From NCBI GenBank assembly GCA_963839515.1, contig CAWIVN010000004.1, positions 62,001 through 126,000 on the forward strand: DNA of 64,000 bases, given 5' to 3'. The notes below the pieces were generated by a model that saw nothing but the letters and a program-made list of their open reading frames with translations, did no database searches and was not told where the DNA came from. Positions 35,213 through 44,114 of this stretch are shown here, piece by piece (the first letter of the stretch is position 1; every line of letters starts with the position of its first letter). The position numbers and the translations under genes are program-made. The DNA comes from Fredericiella sp963839515 (GTDB lineage: Bacteria; Chloroflexota; Anaerolineae; Caldilineales; Caldilineaceae).

Positions 35213-36723
35213 ATACGGCAGCAGAAGTGACCCTGATCGACGGCGGCATCGTTGTCGGCTATCAGGAAGGCGGGCATGTGCTGCTGCCGCGGGCACAGGT
35301 GGTCTATGCGGGTAATCGCATTGTCTTCGTCGGCCGCGATTATGCCGGCCCGGCTGATGTGCGTATCGATGCGGCCGGCAAGTTGGTGATCCCCGGCTTG
35401 ATCAACCACCACATGGCCTTTGGTATCCACATGCAGCTCAGCCGGCTTGATGCCGCGACGCCCCACTCTTACAATGCCAGCCTGGGCATGGGCGTACAAC
35501 CCGAACGCGCCTATGCAGGCGGCGGACTGCAGCCCGCCGACTGGCGTGCCAGCGCCGAATTCGCCATGGCGAGTGCGCTGCGCAGTGGCACCACCACGTT
35601 TGTGATGGTGCCCAACTATGGCAGCCACCCCTATCGCGGCCGCTTGGGCAGCGATCCGGAATTGGTGGACTGTGTGGGTCGCAGCGGACTGCGCGCGTAT
35701 CTGGCGCTGCCGCACATGTCGGGGGCCGTGCGCGGCAAGCCCGACGGCACCATCGAATGGGCGCAACTGGATGCGCAGGGCTGGGAGGGATTGGAACAGG
35801 CGGTGGAGTTCGCCCGCGGTTACAACGGCGCCTGCAGTGATCGCATTCGTACGTTCCTGTTTCCCTACCAGGCCGACAACTGCTCGCCCGAGTTGCTGGC
35901 AGCCACCAAGCAGGCGGCGAAGAAATTGGGCTGTCTGCTCAAGATTCACACCGCCCAGTACCTGCTGGACTTTCAGGAAGTTATCCGCCGGCGGGGCAAA
36001 ACGCCGATCGAATACCTGTACGATCTTGGCTTCCTCGGCCCCGAGGTCTCGGTCGCCCACGCCATCTTCACGCCGCGCCATCCCTGGACGGCCTACCCGG
36101 CCGGCGCCGACGACGACACCCGGCGGCTGGTTGCGAGCGGCGCCAGCGTGGCTCATTGTCCTGTCGTCTATGCCCGCACCGGCTACGTGCTGCATTCGTT
36201 CTCACATTACGTCCGGGCGGGCATTCCCGTCGCGCTGGGTACCGACACTTCGCCCCACGACATGCTGATGGAGATGCGCACCGCTGCATTGCTCTGCAAG
36301 CTGACTGAAGCCGACGCCGGCATGGGCACGGCGCGCGAAGTCTTCGACGCCGCCACACTGGGCGGCGCCAAGGCACTGCAGCGCGACGATCTGGGCAGGC
36401 TGGCGCCGGGCGCTAAGGCGGACATTGTGCTGGTCGATTTGGAAAAGACACACATCGCGCCGGTGGCGGCAATCGATCCGATCAAGGCGCTGGTTTATTG
36501 CGCAAGAGGCGACGACGTGGACACCGTGATCGTCGACGGCGTGGTACGCGTAGCCGGCGCTGCTGTGCTTGGCGTCGATCTCGACCAGTTGTGGGCCGGC
36601 GCCGAACGGTTTAATGCCAGGCTGCGCGCCAGCGTGGCACAAATGCACTATCTCAACAAACCTGTCACGGAATTCTACGAACCTGCCTTTCCAAGCTGGC
36701 AGGCTGAGGAAGGGACCGCATGA
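35209..36723 (+). CDS. Amidohydrolase superfamily protein, paralogue with altered HxH motif
   Basis: This 504-residue protein parallels the preceding gene: LIDGGIVVGYQEGG, PGLINHHMAFGIHMQ, LLKIHTAQYL, VSVAHAIFTP, ALGTDTSPHDMLMEM and LGRLAPGAKADIVLVDLEKTHIAP. Here the HxH strand reads His-Met-Ala, again without the second His, so the change is shared rather than a random defect. The start at 35209 is set by the ATGA overlap; the longer open frame reads back into the upstream gene. Substrates in this group are usually aromatic or heterocyclic amines or amides. The pair could form a heterodimer. Confidence 0.86.
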   Translation: MNTAAEVTLIDGGIVVGYQEGGHVLLPRAQVVYAGNRIVFVGRDYAGPADVRIDAAGKLVIPGLINHHMAFGIHMQLSRLDAATPHSYNASLGMGVQPERAYAGGGLQPADWRASAEFAMASALRSGTTTFVMVPNYGSHPYRGRLGSDPELVDCVGRSGLRAYLALPHMSGAVRGKPDGTIEWAQLDAQGWEGLEQAVEFARGYNGACSDRIRTFLFPYQADNCSPELLAATKQAAKKLGCLLKIHTAQYLLDFQEVIRRRGKTPIEYLYDLGFLGPEVSVAHAIFTPRHPWTAYPAGADDDTRRLVASGASVAHCPVVYARTGYVLHSFSHYVRAGIPVALGTDTSPHDMLMEMRTAALLCKLTEADAGMGTAREVFDAATLGGAKALQRDDLGRLAPGAKADIVLVDLEKTHIAPVAAIDPIKALVYCARGDDVDTVIVDGVVRVAGAAVLGVDLDQLWAGAERFNARLRASVAQMHYLNKPVTEFYEPAFPSWQAEEGTA

Positions 36724-37919
36724 GTGTGAGTACGCCTGCGCTTTCGCGCAAGATTCAGTCACTGCAAGGCGGCGCCGAAACATCGTTCACGCGCATGCTG
36801 CGCCTGGCGAACCAGACGCCCAACCTGATTTCGCTGGGGCGCGGCGATCCGGATGTGGCCACACCGGCGCACATCGTCGAGGCCGCGGTCAAGGTGCTGC
36901 AGACAGGCCATGTCAACTATACGCCGCCGCCCGGCATGCCCGCGCTGCGCGAGGCAATCGCCGAAAAGCTGCGCCGCGAGAATGGGCTGCACTATGAGCC
37001 GCTGAGCGAAATCTTGGTCACCTGCGGCGCACAAGAAGCGATTTCGGTGATCATGCAGACGCTGCTCGACCCCGGTGATGAGGTGCTGCTGCCGGATCCC
37101 TTCTACACCGCCTATGAAATGGCGATTGGCCTGGCCCACGGCAAGGTAGTGCACGTGCCGACCTATGCCGAGCAGGATTTCGAGGTGCAGCCGGCCGAGA
37201 TTGCGGCGCGCATCAGTGAGCGAACGCGCATGATCGTACTGGTGTCGCCTAGCAATCCCACCGGCGGCGTGATCTCAGCTGCTGCGCTGGAGGAAATCGC
37301 CGCCATTGCTATCCGCCACAACCTGATCGTCGTGTCGGATGAACTGTACGAGAAGGTCCTGTTCGACGGCGCCCAGGCGCAGAGCATTGCGCGCTTGCAG
37401 GGAATGCGCGAGCGAACAATCATCATCAACGGCTTCTCCAAGACCTACTGTATGACGGGCTTTCGCGTTGGCTATCTGGCCGGGCCTGCTGCGTTGATGA
37501 CGGCCCTACAGGAACCGCATCATATCTTTACTATCTGCGCACCTACTGCCAGCCAGCACGCGGCATTGGCCGCGCTGCGTGGTGACCAGGCATGTGTGAC
37601 AGAGATCGTCGGCATCTTTGCGGCGCGCCGGCGCGCCTTGTTGGATGGTTTGCGCGGTGCCGGCATCCCCTTTCCGCATCCATCCGGCGCGTTCTTTGCC
37701 TTTGGCGACATCCGCGCCACCGGCATGACCTCAGCCGATTTTGCCGTAAAAGTATTGCAGGAGGCTGGTGTGCTGGCCTTCCCCGGCACGCAGTACGGGC
37801 CATGTGGCGAAGGTTTTTTGCGTATCTCTTACCTGGCCGAGATTCCCGACATCGAACGCGCTGTCAAAGAGTTGGGACGCGTCTATCAAGCTGCAGTGCA
37901 GAATAGGAACGGAAACTGA
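36720..37919 (+). CDS. Class I/II PLP-dependent aminotransferase
   Basis: This 399-residue fold-type I aminotransferase carries LISLGRGDPDVATPAHI, VSPSNPTGGV (Asn), LIVVSDELYEKV (Asp, Tyr), NGFSKTYCMTGFRVGYLAGP (PLP Lys) and FLRISYLAE (Arg). It is a paralogue of those at 20036 and 44115. ATGA overlap with the amidohydrolase gene upstream and a two-base gap to the fusion gene downstream place it firmly in the operon. Role inferred: transamination of an amino acid released by the hydrolases. Confidence 0.93.
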   Translation: MSVSTPALSRKIQSLQGGAETSFTRMLRLANQTPNLISLGRGDPDVATPAHIVEAAVKVLQTGHVNYTPPPGMPALREAIAEKLRRENGLHYEPLSEILVTCGAQEAISVIMQTLLDPGDEVLLPDPFYTAYEMAIGLAHGKVVHVPTYAEQDFEVQPAEIAARISERTRMIVLVSPSNPTGGVISAAALEEIAAIAIRHNLIVVSDELYEKVLFDGAQAQSIARLQGMRERTIIINGFSKTYCMTGFRVGYLAGPAALMTALQEPHHIFTICAPTASQHAALAALRGDQACVTEIVGIFAARRRALLDGLRGAGIPFPHPSGAFFAFGDIRATGMTSADFAVKVLQEAGVLAFPGTQYGPCGEGFLRISYLAEIPDIERAVKELGRVYQAAVQNRNGN

Positions 37920-37921
37920 CG

Positions 37922-40402
37922 ATGGTGATCGACTACCTGAAACGCAATCGAGAGCAGTTGATCGACGATCTGCGGCAGTTTATGCAACAGCCTAGTGTGG
38001 CAATCCAGAACCTGGGCATGGCCGAGTGCGCCGAACTGCTTTACCGGCAGATGACTGATTTTGGCATGGCGCCGCAGATGCTCCCCACTGCCAACTTTCC
38101 GGTCATTTATAGCCGGCTGCAGGGTGAATCCGACTACACGCTGCTGATCTACGGCCACTATGATGTGCAGCCGGTTGACGATCTATGGAGCTTCGATCCT
38201 TGGGGTGCGCAGATCGACGACGGGCGCATCTACGGGCGGGGGGCGGTGGACGACAAGGGCGCCGTGATGGCCGCGCTGCAAGGCGTGCGCGCCTATCTGG
38301 CGACCGGAACACCCCTGCCGGTGTCGGTGGTCTTTTTCATTGAGGGCGAGGAGGAGATCGGCAGCCCCAACTTGGCGCCGTTCATGCGTGAACACCGCGA
38401 TCTGCTGCAGGCGGATGCGCTGATTAACTTCGACGACAACGTCTGGCCCGATGGCCGGCCGCGCGTAGTGAGCGGCATCGGCGGCGGCGCGCTGGTGCGC
38501 ATCGAGGCGCGGCGCAAGCGCGAGTTTCACGGCATGATGGCGCCGCTGATCGAAAATGCCATCTGGCGTCTGCAAGCGGCGCTCGGGAGTATTCGTACGC
38601 CCGACGGGACGATCACTATCGACGATTTCTTTGAGGACGTGCGGCCGCCAACGGAGGTCGAGCTGGCTGCCATGCAGACCCTACCGTGGGACGGCGCGCA
38701 CCTGCTGCGCGACTCGGGACAGCGCGAGTTTGTCGGCGGCGTGCGCGGCCTGGAGGCGCTCACCAGGCTCTACCTGACGCCAGGCTGCAACATCACGGGG
38801 ATTGAGGGGGGCTATGTGCGCCCGATGCGCAAGGCGGTTGTGCCGCACTTCGCTGCGGCAGAACTTGACTTTCGCACGGTGCCATACCAGCGGGGCGAGC
38901 GCATCGTAGAGTTGCTGCGCGCCCACCTGGATCGGCGCGGCTTCACCGATCTCAGCGTGGAGTTGATGGGTGAGACCGATTGGTTTCGCTGCTCGCCCAC
39001 CAGCCCGGCCGCCGTGGCGCTAGGCAATGCCATTCGCACGACCTTTGGCGTCGAGCCGGCGCGCCAGCCCACCTATCCCGGCTTTGGCCCGGAACCGCTC
39101 TTTGCACAGCTGCTAGGCATCGAAGAGCAAGCCTACAGCGGGTTCGGCCCCACCGATGATCGCCTTCACGCCCCGGATGAGTACATCCGCATCGAGGACT
39201 ATCTGAACGGTGCGGCGTGCGTCGCCTGTCTGCTCGAGGAGTATCCGCGTGCGAAGGCAGAAAGTAGGGGGGCAGTAGTGGCATCGTTACAGGAACGCGA
39301 TCGGCGCCTGGCTGCGCTGTGCGCCTTGATGCAAGAACAAGGCTTCCAGGCGCTGATCCTGGGGGGCAACGCGGAAGCGATGCAGCGGGGGTATATCCGC
39401 TACGTCTCTGACTGGCGGTTGTGGGGTGGCAAAGGCTTTGCGGTGATCCCGTTGGCGGGCGAGCCAACGCTGGTGCTGGGCGCAGGTTCGCAGTCTTATT
39501 GGTCGCAAGTTGTCGGCTGGATACCCGACGTGCGCGCGGCCGGCGATATGGTGGCGGAAGTGATCGGCGTCGTCAACGCGCTAGGGCTGACGCAGGCCAC
39601 TTTGGGGCTGGTGGGCATGGGCCAGGTGATGACCTATGGCGACGTCAGCATGCTGCAGCGAGAGCTCCGGCAGGCGCGGCTGGTGGATGCAACCGTGGCG
39701 GTCGACGACATCATGGCCGTGAAGAGCGACGAGGAGTTGGCGCTGGCCGCCGAGACCTATCGCGCGGTGGCGCGGGCCCACGCCACATTGCGCGCAGCGC
39801 TGGCGCCGGGGAAAAGCGAGCGCGCGGTGATGGCACAAGCAGTGGCCACGCTGGCCGAGCTGGGATGCCTGGATGGCATTGCCCACCTCACCAACGGCAC
39901 GCGTCCCTTTTTCCGCCCGCCCACTGACCGCATCATCAACGCCGACGACATCATCAAGGTGTCGTTGGAATTTGCCGGCCCCAGCGGTTATTGGATCGAG
40001 CTGGCCGGCGTCTACTCGTTCTGTGAGCCGCCCGCGCGCGAGTTACGCTATTATCGCACCTGTGTCGAGGCCATCGAACGGGTGAAGGCGATGCTGCGTC
40101 CCGGCGCCGTCGGCGGCGATGTGACCCGTATAGTCGAGGCAACCTTTGCCGAAGCAGGCTGGCATGTCACCGGTCGCGGCATCTGGGAGGGCCATCTGAT
40201 CGGCTTGAACGTGATCCGGCCACCGTACGGGTTGATCGACAACCTCGACGTGTTCAAAGAAAACATGTTGTTCAATGTGCATCCTGGCCTGGTCGTAGAT
40301 GACGATCAGATGGGGATGTTTATTCAGGACAATCTGGTGGTGACGCCTGAAGGCGGCAAAACGCTGGATGTCTATGAGCAGCAGTGGCACGTGCTGCCCT
40401 GA
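37922..40402 (+). CDS. M20 peptidase - M24 creatinase-like fusion protein
   Basis: This 826-residue protein joins two unrelated hydrolase folds in one continuous frame. Residues 1 to about 440 are an M20 dipeptidase with intact ligands: IYGHYDVQP (His79, Asp81), GRGAVDDKG, EGEEEIGS and DDRLHAPDEYI. From about 450 comes an M24 protein: creatinase-type N-terminal domain (QERDRRLAALCALMQEQGFQALIL) then the pita-bread domain with GIWEGHLIGLN. The M24 metal site is degenerate: SLEFAGPSGYWIELAG lacks the first Asp and has Glu for the second, EPG is HPG, and the last Glu is Gln (FIQDN). The M24 half thus resembles creatinase more than aminopeptidases. It could channel a product from one site to the other, or the M24 half may be structural. 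The junction shows no stop, start site or ribosome site strong enough to split it. Confidence 0.9.
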   Translation: MVIDYLKRNREQLIDDLRQFMQQPSVAIQNLGMAECAELLYRQMTDFGMAPQMLPTANFPVIYSRLQGESDYTLLIYGHYDVQPVDDLWSFDPWGAQIDDGRIYGRGAVDDKGAVMAALQGVRAYLATGTPLPVSVVFFIEGEEEIGSPNLAPFMREHRDLLQADALINFDDNVWPDGRPRVVSGIGGGALVRIEARRKREFHGMMAPLIENAIWRLQAALGSIRTPDGTITIDDFFEDVRPPTEVELAAMQTLPWDGAHLLRDSGQREFVGGVRGLEALTRLYLTPGCNITGIEGGYVRPMRKAVVPHFAAAELDFRTVPYQRGERIVELLRAHLDRRGFTDLSVELMGETDWFRCSPTSPAAVALGNAIRTTFGVEPARQPTYPGFGPEPLFAQLLGIEEQAYSGFGPTDDRLHAPDEYIRIEDYLNGAACVACLLEEYPRAKAESRGAVVASLQERDRRLAALCALMQEQGFQALILGGNAEAMQRGYIRYVSDWRLWGGKGFAVIPLAGEPTLVLGAGSQSYWSQVVGWIPDVRAAGDMVAEVIGVVNALGLTQATLGLVGMGQVMTYGDVSMLQRELRQARLVDATVAVDDIMAVKSDEELALAAETYRAVARAHATLRAALAPGKSERAVMAQAVATLAELGCLDGIAHLTNGTRPFFRPPTDRIINADDIIKVSLEFAGPSGYWIELAGVYSFCEPPARELRYYRTCVEAIERVKAMLRPGAVGGDVTRIVEATFAEAGWHVTGRGIWEGHLIGLNVIRPPYGLIDNLDVFKENMLFNVHPGLVVDDDQMGMFIQDNLVVTPEGGKTLDVYEQQWHVLP

Positions 40403-40431
40403 AATGCGAAAGGTACGGTAACCGGAGTCCT

Positions 40432-41848
40432 ATGACCAACCAGACGTTCGTTGGTATTCAAATCAGCCCTATCAGCTTCATCGACGAGGGCGTGGACAAT
40501 GTGCTCGACACGCTGCAGCAGCGGGTTGGCATCAACACGTTGATGATCGGCACGGTTTCGTGGTTGGGGCTCAAGGCTGGACGCAGCATCTCGTCCAAGC
40601 TCGACGGCTGGCCGGACCACGGTGTGCCCGAAGTGATCGACATGAAAGGTGGCGCGTACTATGAGCCCCACCCTGAGTATTACCAGCACACCGCGATCAA
40701 GGACTTCCGCGCCCAGGACGAAATCACGCGTGGCTTTGACGTGCTGGCGGAGGTGATCCCGGCCGCCAAAACGCGCGGTATGCGCGTGATGCCCGAGCTG
40801 ATGGAGCCGCTCTTCAAGTACGCGGGGCACGGTTCGGTTAACAACGTCGCCATCGCCAACATGCCTCAATACCTGGAAGTGGACGTCTATGGTCGGTATG
40901 CCTCGGAGCCATGCACAAATCATCCGGATTATCGACGCTGGTGGCACAGCCTGATCGAGGATCAATGCCGCAGCTACCCGATCGACGGCATCATGTGGTG
41001 TAACGAACGGCGCAGCCCACTCGACCAGATGATCGCCGGCCAGGCCCCTGGCTGCTTCTGCGAACACTGCCGCCGCGAGGCGATGAGCCGGGGAATCGAC
41101 CCCGAGCCCGTACGCAAGGCGATGCTGGTGGTATGGGAGTATTTCCAGGCTGCCCGTGCGGGGACCAGGTTCGTGGACGGGGCCTTGATCGAATTCCTGC
41201 GCGTGCTGCTCGCCGAATCCCGAGATATTGCTGTGGGAGCGCTTCTGGCTCGAACGTAACAAGGACCTGGATCGCGAGCTGTATGGGCTGGTCAAGTGGT
41301 GCAGCCCCGACTTGGAGTTTGGGCTCAACGTCTGGAACCGCAACCACTTCAACCCGCTGCGCAAGGCCCAGTGGCCCTGGGCCGAGCAGACGCGCTACGC
41401 CGATTGGGTCAAGCCGATCACCTATCAGCACCAGTCGGGGCAGGTATACATAAAGGAGATGGGCGACTTCCACAAGTCGTTGCTTGCCGACTTCACGCCG
41501 CAAGAGGTCACACCGCTGATGTACAAGCTGCTCGGCCTTCAGGAAGCGCCGTGGGATGACCTGATGAGCGCCGGCATGGACCCGGACACCTATGTCTACG
41601 GCCAGTGCGCCGACGCCGTGCGCGGCGTGGCCGGTAAGGTTCCCGTGTACATGGGGATCGGAGTCGACGCGCCACGCGTGCACTCTGACCAGGCACGCTG
41701 CACGCCCGACATTGTCTACCGCAGTGTACTTGCCACCTATCGTGCCGGAGGCAAGGGAGTTATCTTTGCACCCAACTATGCCAGTATGTCGCTCGCCAAT
41801 CTCGACGGCGCCGCACGCGCGCTCAAAGAACTGGGGTTGCTGGCATGA
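40432..41848 (+). pseudogene. TIM-barrel glycoside-hydrolase-like protein, single-base frameshift
   Basis: The first frame (MTNQTFVGIQISPISFIDEG to EFLRVLLAE) and the second (PEILLWERFWLERNKDLDRELYG to LKELGLLA) make one protein when a base near 41211-41216 is removed (reading LLANPEILLWERF), about 471 residues. The sequence resembles TIM-barrel proteins of the family-10/42 glycosyl hydrolase type, with GVNTL-like strand, GIMWCNERRSPLDQM and the cysteine pair CFCEHCRREA typical of that group. Substrate unknown. A good ribosome site (CCGGAG) precedes the ATG and the final stop overlaps the next start (ATGA), so the gene's limits are well kept despite the shift. Confidence 0.78.
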
Positions 41849-42978
41849 GCCAAGTACGCATCTTTCTGGCCGATCCTATGATTCGCACTGAGCAGTTGGC
41901 CGCCGTCAGGCATCAACTGCCTGCTGAATGGCAGCTGACGAGTGAACCCGACGGGGCTGCCGCCATTCTCACGGAAAATGTCGACGTCACTTGGGCCATG
42001 GTCGAGTCCGCTGGGCCGTCCCTGCGCTTGGTAGCGCGTCTGGATACGGGCGCGGCCCAGCTGCCGGGTGGGCTGCCCGTACCAGCGGTCGATTTACCCA
42101 ATACGGCGCTGGTGGGGGTCGCCGAGCATACTCTGCTGCTGATGATGGTGCTCAGCCGCCATCTGCTCGACGTGCTGGCCCGCACCCAGGCGCAGGCCTG
42201 GATGCCCGAGCGCAGCGCACCCATCCTGACCGATCAAAAGAAGTACACCTACAACTGGATCGGCCAACACGATTTTGGCGTGCTCTATCGCAAGACGCTG
42301 GGCATCGTCGGCCTGGGGCTGATCGGCCGCGCCGTCGCCGTGCGGGCCCACGCCTTTGGCATGCGGGTGCTCTATACGCAGCGCCGGCGCCACGACCCGG
42401 CGTTGGAGCAGGGCGTGGGCGTCACCTACTGTTCGCTGGACGAACTGCTGGCGGCCAGCGACTTCGTCTCGCTGCATCACCGCTTTGACGACGCACCCGG
42501 TGGCAATGACCGTCACTTTGGCGCCGCCGAATTTGGACGCATGAAGCCCACCGCCTTCTTTATCAACACCGCGCGCGGTCGCTTGGTGGACGAGGACGCC
42601 CTCGTCGCCGCCCTACAGTCGGGGAAGATCGCCGGCGCCGGGCTCGACGTCTTTCGCTACGAACCGCTGCCGCCCGATCATCCCTTCTTTGCTCTCGCCG
42701 GCGAGCGGTTGCTGCTGACGCCGCACGTGGCCGGCGCGCCCATAGCCGAGGCCTGGCAGACAATCGCCGAGGAGTTGGTCGAGCAGGTGCAAAAATCGCT
42801 GGAAGAGGTATATCATCTCAGCCATAATCAATTCTTCCCGAAACATATTGAGGAGCAAATATCATGCCCGAACCAGCTGCCTGGCGTTACCAAAAAATCA
42901 TCCGTCCTCTCTTTGATCCGCCTGCCGAGCACATGGTTCTGTGCGGGCGCGTGCTTACTTGTGTCGGCGACGAAGTAA
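41845..42978 (+). CDS. D-isomer-specific 2-hydroxyacid dehydrogenase with overrunning C-terminus
   Basis: This NAD-dependent dehydrogenase has GIVGLGLIG, INTARGRLVDEDAL (Arg), RYEPLPPDHPF (Glu) and LLTPHVAGAP (His). It is a paralogue of the enzyme at 25243, sharing ILTDQKKYTYNW. The family fold should end near EELVEQVQKSLEE (about 42810). Here the frame continues for some 50 residues of unrelated sequence and runs 115 bases into the next gene. A TAA in another frame near 42825 suggests that a base is missing and that the true protein is about 325-330 residues. The enzyme core itself is intact. Confidence 0.88.
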   Translation: MSQVRIFLADPMIRTEQLAAVRHQLPAEWQLTSEPDGAAAILTENVDVTWAMVESAGPSLRLVARLDTGAAQLPGGLPVPAVDLPNTALVGVAEHTLLLMMVLSRHLLDVLARTQAQAWMPERSAPILTDQKKYTYNWIGQHDFGVLYRKTLGIVGLGLIGRAVAVRAHAFGMRVLYTQRRRHDPALEQGVGVTYCSLDELLAASDFVSLHHRFDDAPGGNDRHFGAAEFGRMKPTAFFINTARGRLVDEDALVAALQSGKIAGAGLDVFRYEPLPPDHPFFALAGERLLLTPHVAGAPIAEAWQTIAEELVEQVQKSLEEVYHLSHNQFFPKHIEEQISCPNQLPGVTKKSSVLSLIRLPSTWFCAGACLLVSATK

Positions 42979-44091
42979 TCGAAGATGGGCTTTGTCGAGA
43001 TCGAAGGTGGCAAGATCGCAGCCGTGGGGCCATCGTCCGAACTGGGCGAGCGAGCCAACACTGCCCAGAATGTGGGCGGCACGATCCTGCCCGGCCTGAC
43101 CAACAGCCATGCCCATCTGGCCTGGGATGGCATTCACGACCTGGCGCGCCAGTCGATGGACGATGCGCCCGAAATCAGCGCCTATAAATCCGCCGGCAAC
43201 ATGCTGGTCAGCCTGCGTGCGGGCGTCACGACTGTACGCGACCTGGGCATGAATATGGCGAATTTCTTTGCCAAGCAGGCCGTGGTTCAAGGCATCTTCC
43301 CTGGCCCGCGCCTGCTCATCTGCGGACAAGCCATCATTCAGACGGGCGGCCACACCTACTGGTGCTGCCGCGAGGCGAGTGGGGCTGACGAGATGCGTCG
43401 CGCCGTGCGTGAACAGGTGCGCGGCGGGGCTGACCTGATCAAGATCATGGCCTGCCACGACACCCTCGAGTTTACCGACGAGGAACTGCAGGCGGTGGTA
43501 GACGAATCGCACCGCAACGGGCTGCCCATCACGGCACATGCCACCTATGATGCCTGCATCCGCCGCGTGGCGGAGTTTGGCGTGGATTGCGTCGAACATG
43601 GCGGCAGCATGAGCGACGAGACGATCCAACTGCTGCTCGACAAGAAAATACCGATCGTTACGACGTTTGCGCCGCTGGTGATGCAAAGCGTGCCCGAAGT
43701 GGCGCGCCAGTACAACATTCCCGAGTGGAAGATCGCCGAGCGGCAGAAGGCTGTGGCCGATCCAAGCCGCTATCAGGGGTTGATCAACGCCGCCAAGGCT
43801 GGTGTCGTCATCGGCTTTGGCACAGATGCCGGCAGCCCGGTCGTCGGCCATGACGTGATCGCGCCCGAGATGGCGTTTATGGTCAAGCTGGGTGTCAAGC
43901 GTGACAACTATGACGCCATCCGCAGCGCAACCTCGGTGGCGGCGGAGATCAACAAGCTCGACAAAAAGATCGGCACGCTCGAGGCCGGCAAGCTGGCCGA
44001 CGTGATCGTCGTCGACGGTAACCCGCTGGAAGAAATCGACGCCATCGGCCGCGTGCGCATGACTTTCCTCGAAGGCAAACGCCTGTTCTAG
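42864..44091 (+). pseudogene. Metal-dependent amidohydrolase (prolidase/imidazolonepropionase-like), single-base frameshift
   Basis: The N-terminal part starts at ATG 42864 behind GAGGAG and reads MPEPAAWRYQKIIRPLF to GDEVIEDGL. The rest, in the next frame, reads VEIEGGKIAAVGPSSEL onward. Removing one T from TTT 42991-42993 joins them as EDGLVEIEGGK, giving 408 residues. Metal ligands are complete: NSHAHLAWDG, DLIKIMACHD (Lys), ITAHATYDA, DCVEHGG and GFGTDAGSP. The group includes dipeptidases acting on Xaa-Pro, Arg or Lys dipeptides. An internal ATG at 42985 would yield a protein lacking the first beta strands and is not favoured. Confidence 0.86.
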
Positions 44092-44114
44092 CACAGGCTT
44101 TAGGAGAATATTCG

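Noticed and set aside
42985..44091. Complete amidohydrolase starting at the internal ATG 42985
   Set aside because: That start lacks a ribosome site and drops conserved N-terminal strands, which are found in the adjacent frame behind a strong site at 42864.
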